Shown here one piece after another: positions 38,385 to 50,940 of a stretch of DNA of 64,000 bases. The stretch spans positions 62,001 to 126,000 of the forward strand of contig JANWZE010000025.1 of the NCBI GenBank assembly GCA_025054955.1, read 5' to 3'. The notes under the pieces were generated by a model. It was not told the origin of the DNA. It did not search any database and saw nothing but the letters and a program-made list of their open reading frames with translations. Position 1 is the first letter of the stretch. Each line of letters opens with the position of its first letter. This stretch comes from Blastocatellia bacterium (GTDB lineage Bacteria; Acidobacteriota; Blastocatellia; HR10; J050). Both the position numbers and the translations under genes were made by a program.

Positions 38385-38567
38385 CTATTCTTCTTTGATT
38401 TCAATCACCGGTCGTCCTTTGTAATAACCACACTTGGGGCACACACGGTGGGGCCGTATCGGCTCCCGACACTGCGGGCATACGGTCATCCCCGGCGCAG
38501 TCAATGCATCATGCGAGCGCCGGCGACCACGCCGGGCACGCGAATGACGACGTTTCGGATTTGGCAT
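38385..38567 (-). CDS. rpmF: 50S ribosomal protein L32
   Basis: The 60-residue basic product starts PNPKRRHSRARRGRRRSHDAL and carries a zinc ribbon, C-P-Q-C then C-P-K-C. This is the standard L32 layout. Between yceD and plsX is its usual position. AGGAGG precedes the ATG. Confidence 0.97.
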   Translation of the reverse strand: MPNPKRRHSRARRGRRRSHDALTAPGMTVCPQCREPIRPHRVCPKCGYYKGRPVIEIKEE

Positions 38568-38580
38568 TTGGTCCTCCTAA

Positions 38581-39105
38581 TCAATGATTCGTTTTGTTTA
38601 ACTCTTGCAATGCGCTCCACCACGCAGAGACACGCTGAGGCTGACACGAACAGGTCTGCTGATTGAGGTCGGCGCCGCATTGTGGGCATAAACCACGACA
38701 TTCTGAGCGGCACAGCCGGCGAAACGGAAGCGCCAGAAAAATCTGCTCCTGTACCAGTCCATCCACCTCCAGCCGGTTGTCTCGGTAAAATCCATAGTCG
38801 AGGTCTTCTTCCGTCAACGGAACGTCCTGCTGTGGCGTCAACGTTTCAATCGGCGCATACAACAGGTCGAAGGAGACTTCAATGGGAACATTGAAGGCCA
38901 CCAAACAACGGTCGCAGAGAACCTGTACAGTCGTTGTTAAACTCCCCTTAACACGTATCTCACGCCCTCGTGTGCGCCGGAGCCACAGACAGACCGCCGG
39001 AGGGACGATTACACTGACCTCCGACTCAGGCAGATCAAACAGCTCATCATACTGATGGGCAATGTACAGCTCATCCGCCTCAAGTTGTGAAAGATCAACA
39101 TGCAT
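38581..39105 (-). CDS. yceD: DUF177 / YceD family protein
   Basis: The 174-residue product has the YceD pattern: CDRCLV in the middle and a C-terminal GLCPQCGADLN zinc-ribbon-like motif, with an acidic central stretch. In plants and some bacteria YceD homologues help 23S rRNA accumulation, and the gene usually precedes rpmF as here. ATG 39105 is chosen because the TTG at 39120 would lie inside the -10 box of the promoter at 39120-39147. Confidence 0.9.
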   Translation of the reverse strand: MHVDLSQLEADELYIAHQYDELFDLPESEVSVIVPPAVCLWLRRTRGREIRVKGSLTTTVQVLCDRCLVAFNVPIEVSFDLLYAPIETLTPQQDVPLTEEDLDYGFYRDNRLEVDGLVQEQIFLALPFRRLCRSECRGLCPQCGADLNQQTCSCQPQRVSAWWSALQELNKTNH

Positions 39106-39119
39106 ACCAAAACTGGCCA

Positions 39120-39147
39120 ATTATAACGGCCTTTGCTTCGGTGTCAA
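39120..39147 (-). promoter_or_regulatory. Consensus promoter for yceD-rpmF-plsX-fab
   Basis: The minus strand reads a perfect TTGACA (39147-39142), 16-bp spacer and a perfect TATAAT (39125-39120). Transcription near 39113 leaves a leader of only about 8 nt before ATG 39105, without a Shine-Dalgarno. Confidence 0.75.
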
Positions 39148-39764
39148 CGAACACACGGTGGTAACCGTCACAGCTTAGCGGTCGGACAAGTCAATTATAG
39201 ACGGAAGCAGAATTGACTTTCCACGATGGGGTGAAGATGGCAACGTCGGTCGAATTTATACCAATTGTGGGGAAAAGACCATGTTGTTGGAGGGGCGTTC
39301 CTGTGTGGACGCCTGCTGACGTGTGGTGTTTTGAACAAAGCGAGGTTGAAGCAAGGGCGGCAGCCGCCGCCGCCATAGGATAGCCAGATGTCAAACGTCT
39401 GATTAGGCGTCCTCCCCAACCCCTCGCGCCCTGAAGGGGTGCCGCCTGTTGCCTCATCGGCTCATTCATGCTGTCTGCTCGCTGGCCGCGAATGTGCTAC
39501 TTTGGCGCTTCTGCAACGCGCCACGATGGTTCGAGTTGCTTTCCCGGACGTTACACGTCTGGCAACGTTGTCCGGGACCGCTTGCGCGGCTCAGCAGAAC
39601 CGAGCGTAGTATGAATCTCCCAAATGCGCACACAAGATCGTAGACGGCCGCTTCGGACACTTTGCTCCTGCTCTGCATCCCGCTTCATCACGTAGGGCCT
39701 TTCTTCGGACTACTGGTATGAGTCAGCGGCAATGCGCGATGTTCACTCGGCATTTGGTAGAAGC
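39148..39764. other. Gene-free stretch with a dispersed repeat copy
   Basis: No convincing coding frame is present; short frames here lack ribosome-binding sites and family motifs. Positions 39257-39282, read on the minus strand, resemble 63031-63057 (TGGTCTTTT, then CAATTGGTAT in both). The rest, including a GCC-rich patch near 39355-39380, is unexplained. Confidence 0.4.
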
Positions 39765-41447
39765 CTACCTTTTCTTACCGCTTGCCAGTTCTAACTCGAG
39801 CGTGCGAGGGCCGAGCGGCGCATCGGGACTTACGTTGACACGCACCAAGATGAACGGGTTGAGGGTCGGCCCTTGGCGCGGCATCGGATCCAATCTGGCT
39901 GTCACGCCCTCGCCGGAAATCCGCACACCGACCACATCGGCTAATCCAATCCCATAAATTCGTATCAGCCCACTGGTGCCTGGAACAACTGCTGTTGGTG
40001 GGTCAGCGATTCCCTGCCAGTAACCATTGGTTGTATCAATGCTGGTCACTCGTGGCGGTGAAACCGTGAAAGTGACATCACCACTATGTACCATGCCGTT
40101 GGGCGTCCTCAGACGAAACCGGCGCGGGCCGGGTGTTGCTACGGGGCTGATGCTCAACTCAGCATCTACGCTTCCGTTAAGAAGAGAAGAAACGCCGCCA
40201 CCACCCGATCTCACAAGGGCGGTGATGCCCTCGCCATCCTCAAATTCAACGGCGGTAGCATCCCCGATGCCGATGCCAGCGATATACAGATAGCCGCGCG
40301 CTCCCGGCGCAGCTTCCGCAGTGGTCAGGGAGTCCACGCGCGGAGGCGTTACGGTAAATGTCACGTTGGTCTCCGCGCTGGAGACAGTTCCCGGCCCACG
40401 AGGGATCGTCACTGTAAACGCGCGTGGGCCCAACGGCGCATCCGGCGCAATGGTGACCTTGGCCGAAATGGAACCATTTGCATAGCTACAAGGCTGAGCA
40501 TAAACATCTTCAACCGTGACGCCGCTGCCGGAAAAGTTGACGGCCGTAGCGCCGCACAAACCGACCCCACCGATCGAGATTTGACCACTCTTGCCGGGCG
40601 CGCCTTCGGCGTCCCAAATGCCCCTGATGTAGGGATTCACGACCGAAAACGTCACGTCTCGACTTTCAATCACGCCATGATCCGTCACTACTGAAAATCG
40701 CCGTGGCCCTAGCGGCGCACCGGGGGCAATCTCCAATTGCGCAGTGATAGTTGGATTGAACGGGGCTCTCCATACCCAGACGTTTTGCACCCGAATCCCC
40801 TCACCCTCAAAGCGAATCTCCCGCGTTTGGTCTAGGCCTACGCCGAAGATCGTGACCTCTCCAGCGGTCCCAGGTGCGCCTTCATCATCCCACATCGCTA
40901 GAATGGTTGGTTTCCGAACCGTGAAAACCAGGTCGCCGCTGGACACTTCACCATGGAGCGTCGTCAGTGTGAACCGGCGTGGGCCAGGTTCTGCCCAAGG
41001 CGCAATCCGGACGTAAACAAGGACAGGTGGATTCAACTGATTGGGATCAACGAGCCCGGGGTATTCAACTTCACCGGTCACGCCTATGCCTTCAAAGGTG
41101 ATGGCCGTTGCGCCGGACAGTCCAATCCCCTCAATCATGATGTACCCTTCGCTGCCCGGCCGCCCGCTGCCATTAATAGCATTGTGGAATTCGAGTGGGT
41201 CTATGTCTTGCTTAGCCCGGCCGGTTCTCGATGACGCGCGTATCAAAGCGGCCTGTGATTTGGCGTAAAAGAAATACCCAAACTCGGTGATCTGAGGCCG
41301 GGTAACTTCTAACGTCGCCTCAATGGTTCTCTGGTTGCCAGTCTTCACGGGCGTGTCTCCGAACCAAGAGAAGAAAAGAATTAAACAGATTGAAATTGAG
41401 GCATGCCTCACGAAGCGATGAATCCTGAATCCTTGTGCCATGGACAT
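39765..41447 (-). CDS. Secreted protein of five IPT/TIG-like repeats
   Basis: The 560-residue product has a signal peptide (about residues 12-33) and then five tandem tiles of about 90 residues. Each tile has P-G-x-x-G-x-x-x-I-x-G-x-G-L, then A-T-A-V-x-F-E-G-x-G-V, then A-P-L-G-P-R-x-F and an ending D-V-T-F-T-V. This resembles IPT/TIG immunoglobulin-like domains found in cell-surface proteins. There is no enzyme domain or obvious anchor. AAGGAGG precedes ATG 41447, which excludes the longer frame from 41507. A role in adhesion or as a surface layer component is inferred. Confidence 0.75.
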   Translation of the reverse strand: MSMAQGFRIHRFVRHASISICLILFFSWFGDTPVKTGNQRTIEATLEVTRPQITEFGYFFYAKSQAALIRASSRTGRAKQDIDPLEFHNAINGSGRPGSEGYIMIEGIGLSGATAITFEGIGVTGEVEYPGLVDPNQLNPPVLVYVRIAPWAEPGPRRFTLTTLHGEVSSGDLVFTVRKPTILAMWDDEGAPGTAGEVTIFGVGLDQTREIRFEGEGIRVQNVWVWRAPFNPTITAQLEIAPGAPLGPRRFSVVTDHGVIESRDVTFSVVNPYIRGIWDAEGAPGKSGQISIGGVGLCGATAVNFSGSGVTVEDVYAQPCSYANGSISAKVTIAPDAPLGPRAFTVTIPRGPGTVSSAETNVTFTVTPPRVDSLTTAEAAPGARGYLYIAGIGIGDATAVEFEDGEGITALVRSGGGGVSSLLNGSVDAELSISPVATPGPRRFRLRTPNGMVHSGDVTFTVSPPRVTSIDTTNGYWQGIADPPTAVVPGTSGLIRIYGIGLADVVGVRISGEGVTARLDPMPRQGPTLNPFILVRVNVSPDAPLGPRTLELELASGKKR

Positions 41448-41737
41448 AGGTTTCCTCCTTAAAAGCGGCAAGCTGTGAAAACTCGCGCCGACGAGTCTAC
41501 TGCTCATCGTGAATCAAGTCAACGAGCGGTGGTCACACTCGCGCGACGCAGAGGATGGGAGGTCATCTTCGGCAGGCCATGAATGACCTGCCTACGTTCA
41601 ACTGCCTCTGTGAGACGAACGAAAAGCCACTTGCTTAATAACTAACATTGACCTGGAGGAGCACAAGATTGGTTGACGCTGCGTTGATAGAGCGATTGAC
41701 GGAGCAGCAACAACGGGAATGGTTGCGTGCAAATTGC

Positions 41738-41766
41738 TTGACACTGTGTTGCTCAAGCGATAGAGT
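41738..41766 (+). promoter_or_regulatory. Promoter for tRNA-Lys/tRNA-Leu (and possibly tig)
   Basis: TTGACA (41738-41743), 17-bp spacer, TAGAGT (41761-41766), about 30 bp before tRNA-Lys. The rest of the 350-bp gap 41448-41797 shows nothing else. Confidence 0.6.
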
Positions 41767-41797
41767 ATTTTTCTCGTTGAGATGTTTGAAGGTGAGT

Positions 41798-41873
41798 GGG
41801 CCGTTAGCTCAGTTGGTAGAGCAGCGGACTCTTAATCCGCGGGTCGGAGGTTCGAGCCCTCCACGGCTCACCA
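41798..41873 (+). tRNA. tRNA-Lys (CTT)
   Basis: 76 nt including an encoded CCA. The acceptor GGGCCGT pairs with ACGGCTC (one G-U), the anticodon stem GCGGA/TCCGC encloses loop CTCTTAA with anticodon CTT, and the T-arm has GTTCGAG. All arms fold normally. Confidence 0.97.
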
Positions 41874-41963
41874 TCATCCCGCCTCGATCAGCCGCCAGGA
41901 GCCATCAGAATTTTCCGTGATGACGCACGCTCTCTGGTTTGCCTGGTTGTACTGAGCATAGAT

Positions 41964-42051
<88 letters not shown>

Positions 42052-42121
42052 TCAATGACGGCGACTCAGCTCACAATGGACAGAGTGGTCGGCCGGTGAT
42101 CGTAACCATTGCACGTATTCA

Positions 42122-43438
42122 ATGGAGTTCAAATCTGAGATTCATCACCTATCCGGAACGCAGAAAGAGCTGTCGGTAGAAGTGCCGGCCGAGCTCGTTC
42201 AGCGGGAATTTGACAAGGCTTATGCGCACCTCAGCCGGTCGGCTGAGGTAGCTGGGTTTCGTCCGGGCAGAGCGCCTCGTTCTGTGATCAAGCAGAGGTT
42301 TAGTCAGCAAGTGCGTGAGTATGTCACGGGTCAATTGCTGCCAAGGTTGGTAACCCACGCGCTCGAGCATCATGGATTGCAATTGGCAGCCGATCCCCAA
42401 ATCACTCATCTCTCGGTGCAAGAGGGGCAGCCGCTGCGGTTGAGCATAACGGTCGAAGTATTTCCGCAGTTTGACGTGGTCAACTATAAAGGCATGCGAT
42501 TGACCAAGCAGGTCAAGGCAGTCTCAGCGGCTGATGTGGATGCGGAGTTAGAGCGGCTGCGCGAGGAGCACGCCGAGCTGGTTCCTGTTGAGGGCCGACC
42601 GTCGCAGCTTGGCGATTTTGTCACGCTTCGACTGCGTATCCGCTCGATGCAGCCGCCTGCTGATTCGCCTGAGCAGTTGGATGAACAGGTGCTCGAGATA
42701 CAACTGGGTGCAGCAGATGTGCTGCCGGCGTTTACCGACAATCTGCAGGGCATGCAGATTGGTGAGACCAGAACGTTTCGGGTCGCCTATCCAGCGTCGG
42801 ATGACTACTCGGCGTTGGCCGGCAAGGAGGTTGAGTATGAAGCGACGCTGGAAGCAGTGCGCCAGATGGAGAGCCTGGCATTGGATGATGATCTGCCGCG
42901 AACGCTTGGCGAACCGTGCGATACATTAGCTGAATTCCGTCAGGTGTTAGCCGAGCGGCTGCAAGAACGATATGAGCAGGAGGCCAATGAGCGATTGGGA
43001 CTGGCGGCGCTCCAGCAGTTACTGCGGTCGCATGTCATTGAAGTGCCGCCGACGCTGCTCCAACGTCAGTGGGAATTGCGCATGAAGAAGCTGATTGGCT
43101 CGGCTCTGATGGAAGGGATTGATCCGCGATCGGACGAGATTGACTGGAAGGCGATCGGTGAACATGAGCGAGAGCAAGCGCTTGAAGATGTGCGTAGCAT
43201 GCTGCTATTGCGGCGCATTGCCGAACAGGAAGGCCTGACTGTTTCCGATGAAGAGGTAGACGCCGAAATCAAGCGGATCGCTGCACAGCGAGGCCAGTCA
43301 GCGATTCAACTGAAGGAACGCTTGACAAAGCAAGGCGCCATCAGTAGTATGAAACTCGAACTCAAAAATCGGAAGGCGCTTGACCTGGTTCTGCAAGCGG
43401 CGACGATTGAACGAGAGGTGGTTGATGGCGAACGATGA
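42122..43438 (+). CDS. tig: Trigger factor
   Basis: Trigger factor binds the ribosome exit and folds nascent proteins. The 438-residue product has the ribosome-docking loop GFRPGRAP at residues 45-52, a central peptidyl-prolyl isomerase-like domain (about 150-245, with LGDFVTLRL) and a long helical C-terminal chaperone domain. It leads the tig-clpP-clpX-lon run, a common bacterial order. Confidence 0.96.
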   Translation: MEFKSEIHHLSGTQKELSVEVPAELVQREFDKAYAHLSRSAEVAGFRPGRAPRSVIKQRFSQQVREYVTGQLLPRLVTHALEHHGLQLAADPQITHLSVQEGQPLRLSITVEVFPQFDVVNYKGMRLTKQVKAVSAADVDAELERLREEHAELVPVEGRPSQLGDFVTLRLRIRSMQPPADSPEQLDEQVLEIQLGAADVLPAFTDNLQGMQIGETRTFRVAYPASDDYSALAGKEVEYEATLEAVRQMESLALDDDLPRTLGEPCDTLAEFRQVLAERLQERYEQEANERLGLAALQQLLRSHVIEVPPTLLQRQWELRMKKLIGSALMEGIDPRSDEIDWKAIGEHEREQALEDVRSMLLLRRIAEQEGLTVSDEEVDAEIKRIAAQRGQSAIQLKERLTKQGAISSMKLELKNRKALDLVLQAATIEREVVDGER

Positions 43439-43520
43439 GGCAGGAGCGAGCCGCCGGATGGACGGGTATCAGCGTGGATGGTATTCATCATTATAACCGC
43501 CTTCAATTGAGGAACACTGG

Positions 43521-44129
43521 ATGAAATCACTCGATATCTACAATGCACTTGTGCCGATGGTCGTTGAACAAACGAGCCGAGGCGAACGCGCGTATGATAT
43601 TTTCTCGCGGCTCCTGAAAGACAACATCATTTTTCTGGGCACGCCGATTGACGATGTGATCGCCAATCTGGTCATCGCGCAGATGCTGTTTTTGGAGGCA
43701 GAGGACCCAGAGAAGGACATTTCGCTGTATATCAACAGTCCGGGCGGTTCGATCACGGCTGGATTGGCGATTTACGATACGATGCAATTCATTCGACCGG
43801 ATGTCACCACTATCTGCGTTGGTCAAGCGTCCAGTATGGGGGCGCTGCTGCTGACGGCGGGCGCCAAAGGCAAACGGTATGCGCTGCCCAATTCGCGTAT
43901 CCTCATTCACCAGCCTGCCGCCGGCGGCATCTCCGGGCAGGCGACCGATATTAAGATCGCGGCAGAAGAGATTCTTCGCATGCGAAAGCTCACCAGCAGT
44001 ATTCTGGCCAAACATACCGGTCAGCCCATCGAAGTGATCGAACGCGATGTGGAACGTGATTTGATTATGAACGCCCAGCAGGCGGTCGAGTATGGTTTGA
44101 TTGACGAGGTCATTACACATCGTCCCTGA
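43521..44129 (+). CDS. clpP: ATP-dependent Clp protease proteolytic subunit
   Basis: The 202-residue serine protease forms tetradecameric chambers fed by ClpX. The catalytic Ser105 is in [10 protein letters not shown] and His130 in [20 protein letters not shown] is also present. AGGA precedes the ATG. The clpX start lies 42 nt downstream. Confidence 0.97.
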   Translation: MKSLDIYNALVPMVVEQTSRGERAYDIFSRLLKDNIIFLGTPIDDVIANLVIAQMLFLEAEDPEKDISLYINSPGGSITAGLAIYDTMQFIRPDVTTICVGQASSMGALLLTAGAKGKRYALPNSRILIHQPAAGGISGQATDIKIAAEEILRMRKLTSSILAKHTGQPIEVIERDVERDLIMNAQQAVEYGLIDEVITHRP

Positions 44130-44171
44130 TGACAGAGCCAGGGAGTATTCAGTTGATGCGGAGAAAGGCTC

Positions 44172-45404
44172 ATGGTGCGCAAGATGGATGATCTACTACG
44201 CTGCTCCTTCTGCGGAAAGAGTCAGAACGAAGTGAAAAAGCTCATTGCTGGTCCGACCGTCTATATTTGCAATGAATGCGTGGATATCTGCAATGAGATC
44301 ATGGTGGAGGAACCGAGCCAAGAACCGCTGGCTCAACCGCGACTGCCCAAGCCGCTGGAGATTAAAAATTTCCTCGACGAATATGTGATCGGTCAGGAAG
44401 AGGCCAAGAAGAAACTGGCCGTCGCTGTCTATCAGCATTACAAGCGGGTCGAGATGGCCGGTTACCAAAGCGAGGTCGAAATTCAGAAAAGCAATATCAT
44501 GTTGATTGGGCCGACGGGCACAGGAAAAACGTTGCTGGCACAGACGCTGGCCCGCATGCTGGATGTGCCCTTCGCCATCGTGGATGCGACCACGCTGACC
44601 GAAGCTGGGTATGTTGGCGAAGATGTGGAAAATATCATCCTGCGCTTGTTGCAGGCGGCCAACGGTGATCTGCAGCGCGCGCAGTGCGGCATCATCTACA
44701 TTGACGAAATTGATAAAATCGCCCGCAAGGATGAGAATCCTTCCATCACTCGTGATGTTTCAGGAGAAGGCGTGCAGCAGGCGCTGCTGAAGATTCTGGA
44801 AGGGACGGTGGCCAATGTCCCGCCACACGGCGGGCGCAAGCACCCGCATCAGGATTTCATCCCGGTTGACACAACCAATATCCTATTCATCTGCGGCGGG
44901 GCGTTTGTCGGCTTGGAACGCATTGTCGAGCAGCGTGTGGGGAAAAAGTCGCTTGGCTTCCGCGCCGATATTCGGCCGAGCCGCTCACGCTGGCGCGACG
45001 GGGAGATGCTCGAAGTTCAGCCGGAAGACCTGATCCGCTATGGATTCATCCCCGAACTGGTCGGACGATTGCCGGTGATCGCGCGATTGCATGAGCTGGA
45101 CGTTCCGGCGCTCGTGCAAATTCTGACTGAACCCAAAAACGCCATCATTAAACAGTACCAGAAACAGTTTGAATTCGATCATATCAAGCTGCGATTCACT
45201 GATGAAGCGCTGACCACCATTGCGCAGATGGCGTATCAGCGAAAAGTCGGCGCGCGCGGTTTACGGATGATTTTGGAAGAGCTAATGCTGGATGCTATGT
45301 ATCATCTGCCGTCACAAAAGAAGATCAAGGAATTCGTGGTCACCGAAGAGATGGTCAACAGTCGCTGTGTGGTGGCCCCATGGCTGGAGAAGAAGGCAGG
45401 GTAG
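44172..45404 (+). CDS. clpX: ATP-dependent Clp protease ATP-binding subunit
   Basis: ClpX unfolds substrates and passes them to ClpP. The 410-residue product starts with a zinc-binding domain (Cys11, 14, 33, 36) followed by an AAA+ module with Walker A GPTGTGKT (113-120), Walker [11 protein letters not shown] and sensor regions; [14 protein letters not shown] is the conserved ClpX segment. Length is normal. Confidence 0.97.
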   Translation: MVRKMDDLLRCSFCGKSQNEVKKLIAGPTVYICNECVDICNEIMVEEPSQEPLAQPRLPKPLEIKNFLDEYVIGQEEAKKKLAVAVYQHYKRVEMAGYQSEVEIQKSNIMLIGPTGTGKTLLAQTLARMLDVPFAIVDATTLTEAGYVGEDVENIILRLLQAANGDLQRAQCGIIYIDEIDKIARKDENPSITRDVSGEGVQQALLKILEGTVANVPPHGGRKHPHQDFIPVDTTNILFICGGAFVGLERIVEQRVGKKSLGFRADIRPSRSRWRDGEMLEVQPEDLIRYGFIPELVGRLPVIARLHELDVPALVQILTEPKNAIIKQYQKQFEFDHIKLRFTDEALTTIAQMAYQRKVGARGLRMILEELMLDAMYHLPSQKKIKEFVVTEEMVNSRCVVAPWLEKKAG

Positions 45405-45422
45405 ACACACGGAGGATTGGCG

Positions 45423-47843
<2,421 letters not shown>

Positions 47844-47972
47844 ATCATCAACACGCTGAATGCCGAACGCTCCGTGACCCATGCTTGTCATCGAAGCGTT
47901 CACCAGGGTGGCAAGTCGTTGGTGAGTGTTCGTCGTTCAAAGCGTACACCGTTCATCATGACATAGGCCTGA

Positions 47973-48569
47973 ATGAAAGTGACCAGCGCGCAGTTTATTT
48001 GCAGCGTCTATTGCAGCGATGATTTGCCCAAGGATCGGCGCCCAGAGATTACGCTGCTAGGGCGCTCCAATGTGGGCAAATCGAGTGTGCTGAACAGCCT
48101 GCTCAATCGTCGCTCGCTGGCCCGCATCGGTTCGACGCCCGGCCGAACACGTTCTATCAATTTCTACTTGGTGAACCAGATGTTTTACATGGTTGATCTG
48201 CCCGGCTATGGGTACGCCAACGTGTCGGAGGCGCAACGGCGCTGGTGGCGCGCATTGATCGAAGCGTACTTGAACGAGCGGTCTCAAATTGCCTTAGCTG
48301 TGCTAGTCATTGATGCGCGGCACGAGCCGACCTTGTTAGACATGCAGATGCGCGATTGGTTGATCAGCGCGAGCCTGCCGTATGTCGTGGCACTGACCAA
48401 GGCTGACAAACTGTCGCGACAGGAGATCGCCCGGTCAACCAGCCGTGCGTGCCAGGTGTTTCCCAACGTGACTGTCGTGCCCTATTCAGCGCGGACGCGG
48501 TTAGGCGTCGCCGAGCTGTGGCAAGCCATTCAATGCCGGCTGAGGGCCATGCCTTTGGCATCTCATTGA
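47973..48569 (+). CDS. engB: Ribosome-biogenesis GTP-binding protein EngB/YsxC
   Basis: The 198-residue small GTPase acts in 50S subunit assembly. Motifs are GRSNVGKSS (P-loop, about residues 30-38), [12 protein letters not shown] (switch I), DLPGYGYA (G3), TKADKLS (G4) and PYSAR (G5). The circular order and length match the TrmE-Era-EngA-EngB family EngB branch. Confidence 0.96.
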   Translation: MKVTSAQFICSVYCSDDLPKDRRPEITLLGRSNVGKSSVLNSLLNRRSLARIGSTPGRTRSINFYLVNQMFYMVDLPGYGYANVSEAQRRWWRALIEAYLNERSQIALAVLVIDARHEPTLLDMQMRDWLISASLPYVVALTKADKLSRQEIARSTSRACQVFPNVTVVPYSARTRLGVAELWQAIQCRLRAMPLASH

Positions 48570-48703
48570 GCCACTGTCCATGTGCTGCCGGCACATCACG
48601 AAGGAATGAACATAAACCGCTCAGGTCGCCGCAGAGTGCTGAGATGGCTCTTTTCTCAGTGTTCTCTGTGCGCCTGTTGGTCGTTTTCCAAGGAGTATTG
48701 GTT

Positions 48704-49963
48704 ATGACATTTGAAATTCATGAACTCAAAGAGATGAGCCTGAGCCGACTCGCTCAGATCGCCCGTGACTTGCAGATTCCGGGGGCCACCAGCCTGCGCA
48801 AGCAAGAACTGGTGTTTAAGATTATGCAAGCGCAAACCGAGCGCAGCGGGTTGATCTACTCGGAAGGCGTGCTGGAATGTCTGCCTGATGGGTTCGGGTT
48901 TTTGCGGTGTCCAGACTACTGCTATTTGCCCGGACCTGATGACATCTATGTCTCGCCATCACAGATTCGCAAATTTGATCTGCACACGGGCGACATCGTC
49001 TCCGGCCAGATTCGCCCACCCAAGAATGGCGAGCGATATTTCGCGTTGATCAAGGTCAAAGCGATCAACTACGAGCCGCCGGAAGTGCACCGGGAAAAGG
49101 TCATGTTCGACAACCTGACCCCGCTCTATCCGAACGAGCGGCTGAGAATGGAGAGCACGCCGGACAACTTGTCGGGCCGCGTGCTGGATATGTTGACGCC
49201 GATTGGCAAAGGGCAACGCGGATTGATCGTCTCGCCGCCGCGCGCCGGCAAGACCATGTTGCTGCAATCCATTGCGACATCGTTGGCCAAGAATCATCCT
49301 GAAGTGTTTCTCATCGTCCTGTTGATTGATGAACGCCCTGAAGAAGTCACCGATATGATGCGCACGGTTCACGGCGAGGTCATCAGTTCAACATTCGATG
49401 AGCCAGCGGCTCGCCACGTTCAAGTGGCCGAGATGGTGATCGAAAAAGCAAAGCGACTGGTCGAGCATGGACGCGACGTGGTGATTCTCCTGGATTCGAT
49501 CACCCGGCTGGCGCGCGCCTATAACGCTACCGTGCCGTCGTCTGGCAAAATCCTATCAGGCGGCATTGACGCCAACGCGCTGCAACGGCCGAAACGCTTC
49601 TTTGGCTCAGCCCGCAATATCGAAGAAGGCGGCTCGTTGACGATCATCGCCACTGCGCTGATTGATACCGGTTCGCGCATGGACGACGTGATCTTTGAGG
49701 AGTTCAAGGGCACTGGTAACATGGAGATTCTGCTCGATCGCCGGCTCGTTGACAAACGCATCTTCCCTTCAATTGACATTAACCGCTCCGGCACACGTAA
49801 AGACGAGCTGTTGATGCCGCTGGAAGAATTCAATCGCGTCATTGTGCTGCGTCGGGTGCTGAGCCAGTTATCCCCCGTCGAGGCGATGGAATTGCTGCTG
49901 GACAAACTGAGTCGAACCAAAACCAATGCTGAGTTTCTTGCGTCTATGCAAAACCTGGAGTGA
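48704..49963 (+). CDS. rho: Transcription termination factor Rho
   Basis: Rho is the hexameric RNA helicase that ends untranslated transcripts. The 419-residue product has the N-terminal helical domain ([17 protein letters not shown]), the RNA-binding cold-shock-like domain ([25 protein letters not shown]), Walker A SPPRAGKT (177-184), [11 protein letters not shown] and the secondary RNA-binding loops. AAGGAGT selects ATG 48704; the longer frame from 48449 overlaps engB and is not supported. Confidence 0.97.
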   Translation: MTFEIHELKEMSLSRLAQIARDLQIPGATSLRKQELVFKIMQAQTERSGLIYSEGVLECLPDGFGFLRCPDYCYLPGPDDIYVSPSQIRKFDLHTGDIVSGQIRPPKNGERYFALIKVKAINYEPPEVHREKVMFDNLTPLYPNERLRMESTPDNLSGRVLDMLTPIGKGQRGLIVSPPRAGKTMLLQSIATSLAKNHPEVFLIVLLIDERPEEVTDMMRTVHGEVISSTFDEPAARHVQVAEMVIEKAKRLVEHGRDVVILLDSITRLARAYNATVPSSGKILSGGIDANALQRPKRFFGSARNIEEGGSLTIIATALIDTGSRMDDVIFEEFKGTGNMEILLDRRLVDKRIFPSIDINRSGTRKDELLMPLEEFNRVIVLRRVLSQLSPVEAMELLLDKLSRTKTNAEFLASMQNLE

Positions 49964-50150
49964 GATGCTTCCGGTGTTCAACCTGTCGTGTAATTCGATT
50001 CAGCCCGCTTGTGGTTTTCAAGCTCAATGGCGAGACGATGCCAGTCTTCAACCGGTCATGTTGCCTGCTAAACGGTCATTGCGGCCCGCGAACCTGCCAT
50101 GCCGATTGTGCAGTGTAGTATGAGGTAGCCAGCAAGAGACCTCTCACCCT

Positions 50151-50256
50151 CAGCGAATCCGGAGAGATTCAAGTTGGTTGACATCTGATTATGCAGCCGT
50201 CATCAATTAGTAGTGGAACCGTCAGCGAACCCAGAGAAATTCAAGTTGGTTGACAT
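50151..50256. repeat. Tandem 34-bp repeat in the tetR promoter region
   Basis: Copies at 50151-50184 and 50223-50256 differ at three positions and share ATTCAAGTTGGTTGACAT, which includes an inverted TCAA/TTGA pair. Period is 72 bp. The second copy ends in the -35 box of the tetR promoter. The gap 49964-50150 upstream shows nothing recognisable. Confidence 0.75.
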
Positions 50257-50279
50257 GGCGTGGTGGATTGTCGTACCAT
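50250..50279 (+). promoter_or_regulatory. Promoter of the TetR gene
   Basis: Perfect TTGACA (50250-50255), 18-bp spacer, TACCAT (50274-50279). Transcription would start near 50286, about 25 nt before GTG 50311. The -35 sits in repeat copy 2, so a protein bound to the repeats would control it. Confidence 0.55.
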
Positions 50280-50310
50280 GCTGCTCCCACAACAGCCTGG
50301 GAGGTCGGGT

Positions 50311-50925
50311 GTGGTTAATCAAGACGAATTGAGAACGGAGCGGCGCAAGCAAATTCAGTTTTTCGCCAAACAAGTCTTCTCCAGGAAGGGCTTTCACAAT
50401 ACGAGCGTGTCAGACATCATCCACGAGGCTGATATTGCACGCGGCACGTTCTATCTCTACTTTCAAAGCAAACGAGACATTTTCGATAGTCTCTTGGATG
50501 AGCTCCTCACGGAGCTGCGCCGGTGCATTAAGCCGATTGATCTTGGTCCGGGAGCGCCTGATCCATTTGATCAGCTCAAAGCTAATATCCGCCGGGTGAT
50601 CGAGCTGGTCCGTCGCGATCCACAACTGATTCAGATTTTGCTGCATCACGCTGCCGGCTTGGATCAAAAATCAGCCGAGATCGTGCGAAACTTTTATGCC
50701 AAGGTGTTGGAGTTGATCGAGCGATCATTACAACAGGGGATTCGGCTGGGATTAGTGCGACCCTGTGATACCCGGATTGTGGCCTCTTGCATTCTAGGAA
50801 CAATTAAGGAAGTGGCTGACGATTTGACTTCGCAGACGTGGGACGTCAGCTCACATGAGCGGTTGGTTGAGGAGATCATTGATTTTGGTCTACGCGGTGT
50901 GCTGGCTCGACCGTTGAGCCAATAA
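50311..50925 (+). CDS. TetR-family transcriptional regulator
   Basis: The 204-residue product has a TetR DNA-binding domain at about residues 9-55: F-S-R-K-G-F-H-N-T-S-V-S-D-I then A-D-I-A-R-G-T-F-Y-L-Y-F, and a helical C-terminal ligand domain. GGGAGG six nt upstream selects GTG 50311 over the ATGs at 50260 and 50278. It is followed by a 24-bp perfect palindrome (50941-50964) and then the dehydratase-like operon, so it probably represses that operon in response to a small ligand such as an acyl-CoA or fatty-acid-like compound. The ligand is inferred only from the target genes. Confidence 0.93.
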   Translation: MVNQDELRTERRKQIQFFAKQVFSRKGFHNTSVSDIIHEADIARGTFYLYFQSKRDIFDSLLDELLTELRRCIKPIDLGPGAPDPFDQLKANIRRVIELVRRDPQLIQILLHHAAGLDQKSAEIVRNFYAKVLELIERSLQQGIRLGLVRPCDTRIVASCILGTIKEVADDLTSQTWDVSSHERLVEEIIDFGLRGVLARPLSQ

Positions 50926-50940
50926 TTTTTTTGTTCAGTC

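Noticed and set aside
48449-48703. N-terminal extension of Rho
   Set aside because: The extension overlaps engB and has no similarity to Rho, while ATG 48704 has a good ribosome-binding site and fits the family start.
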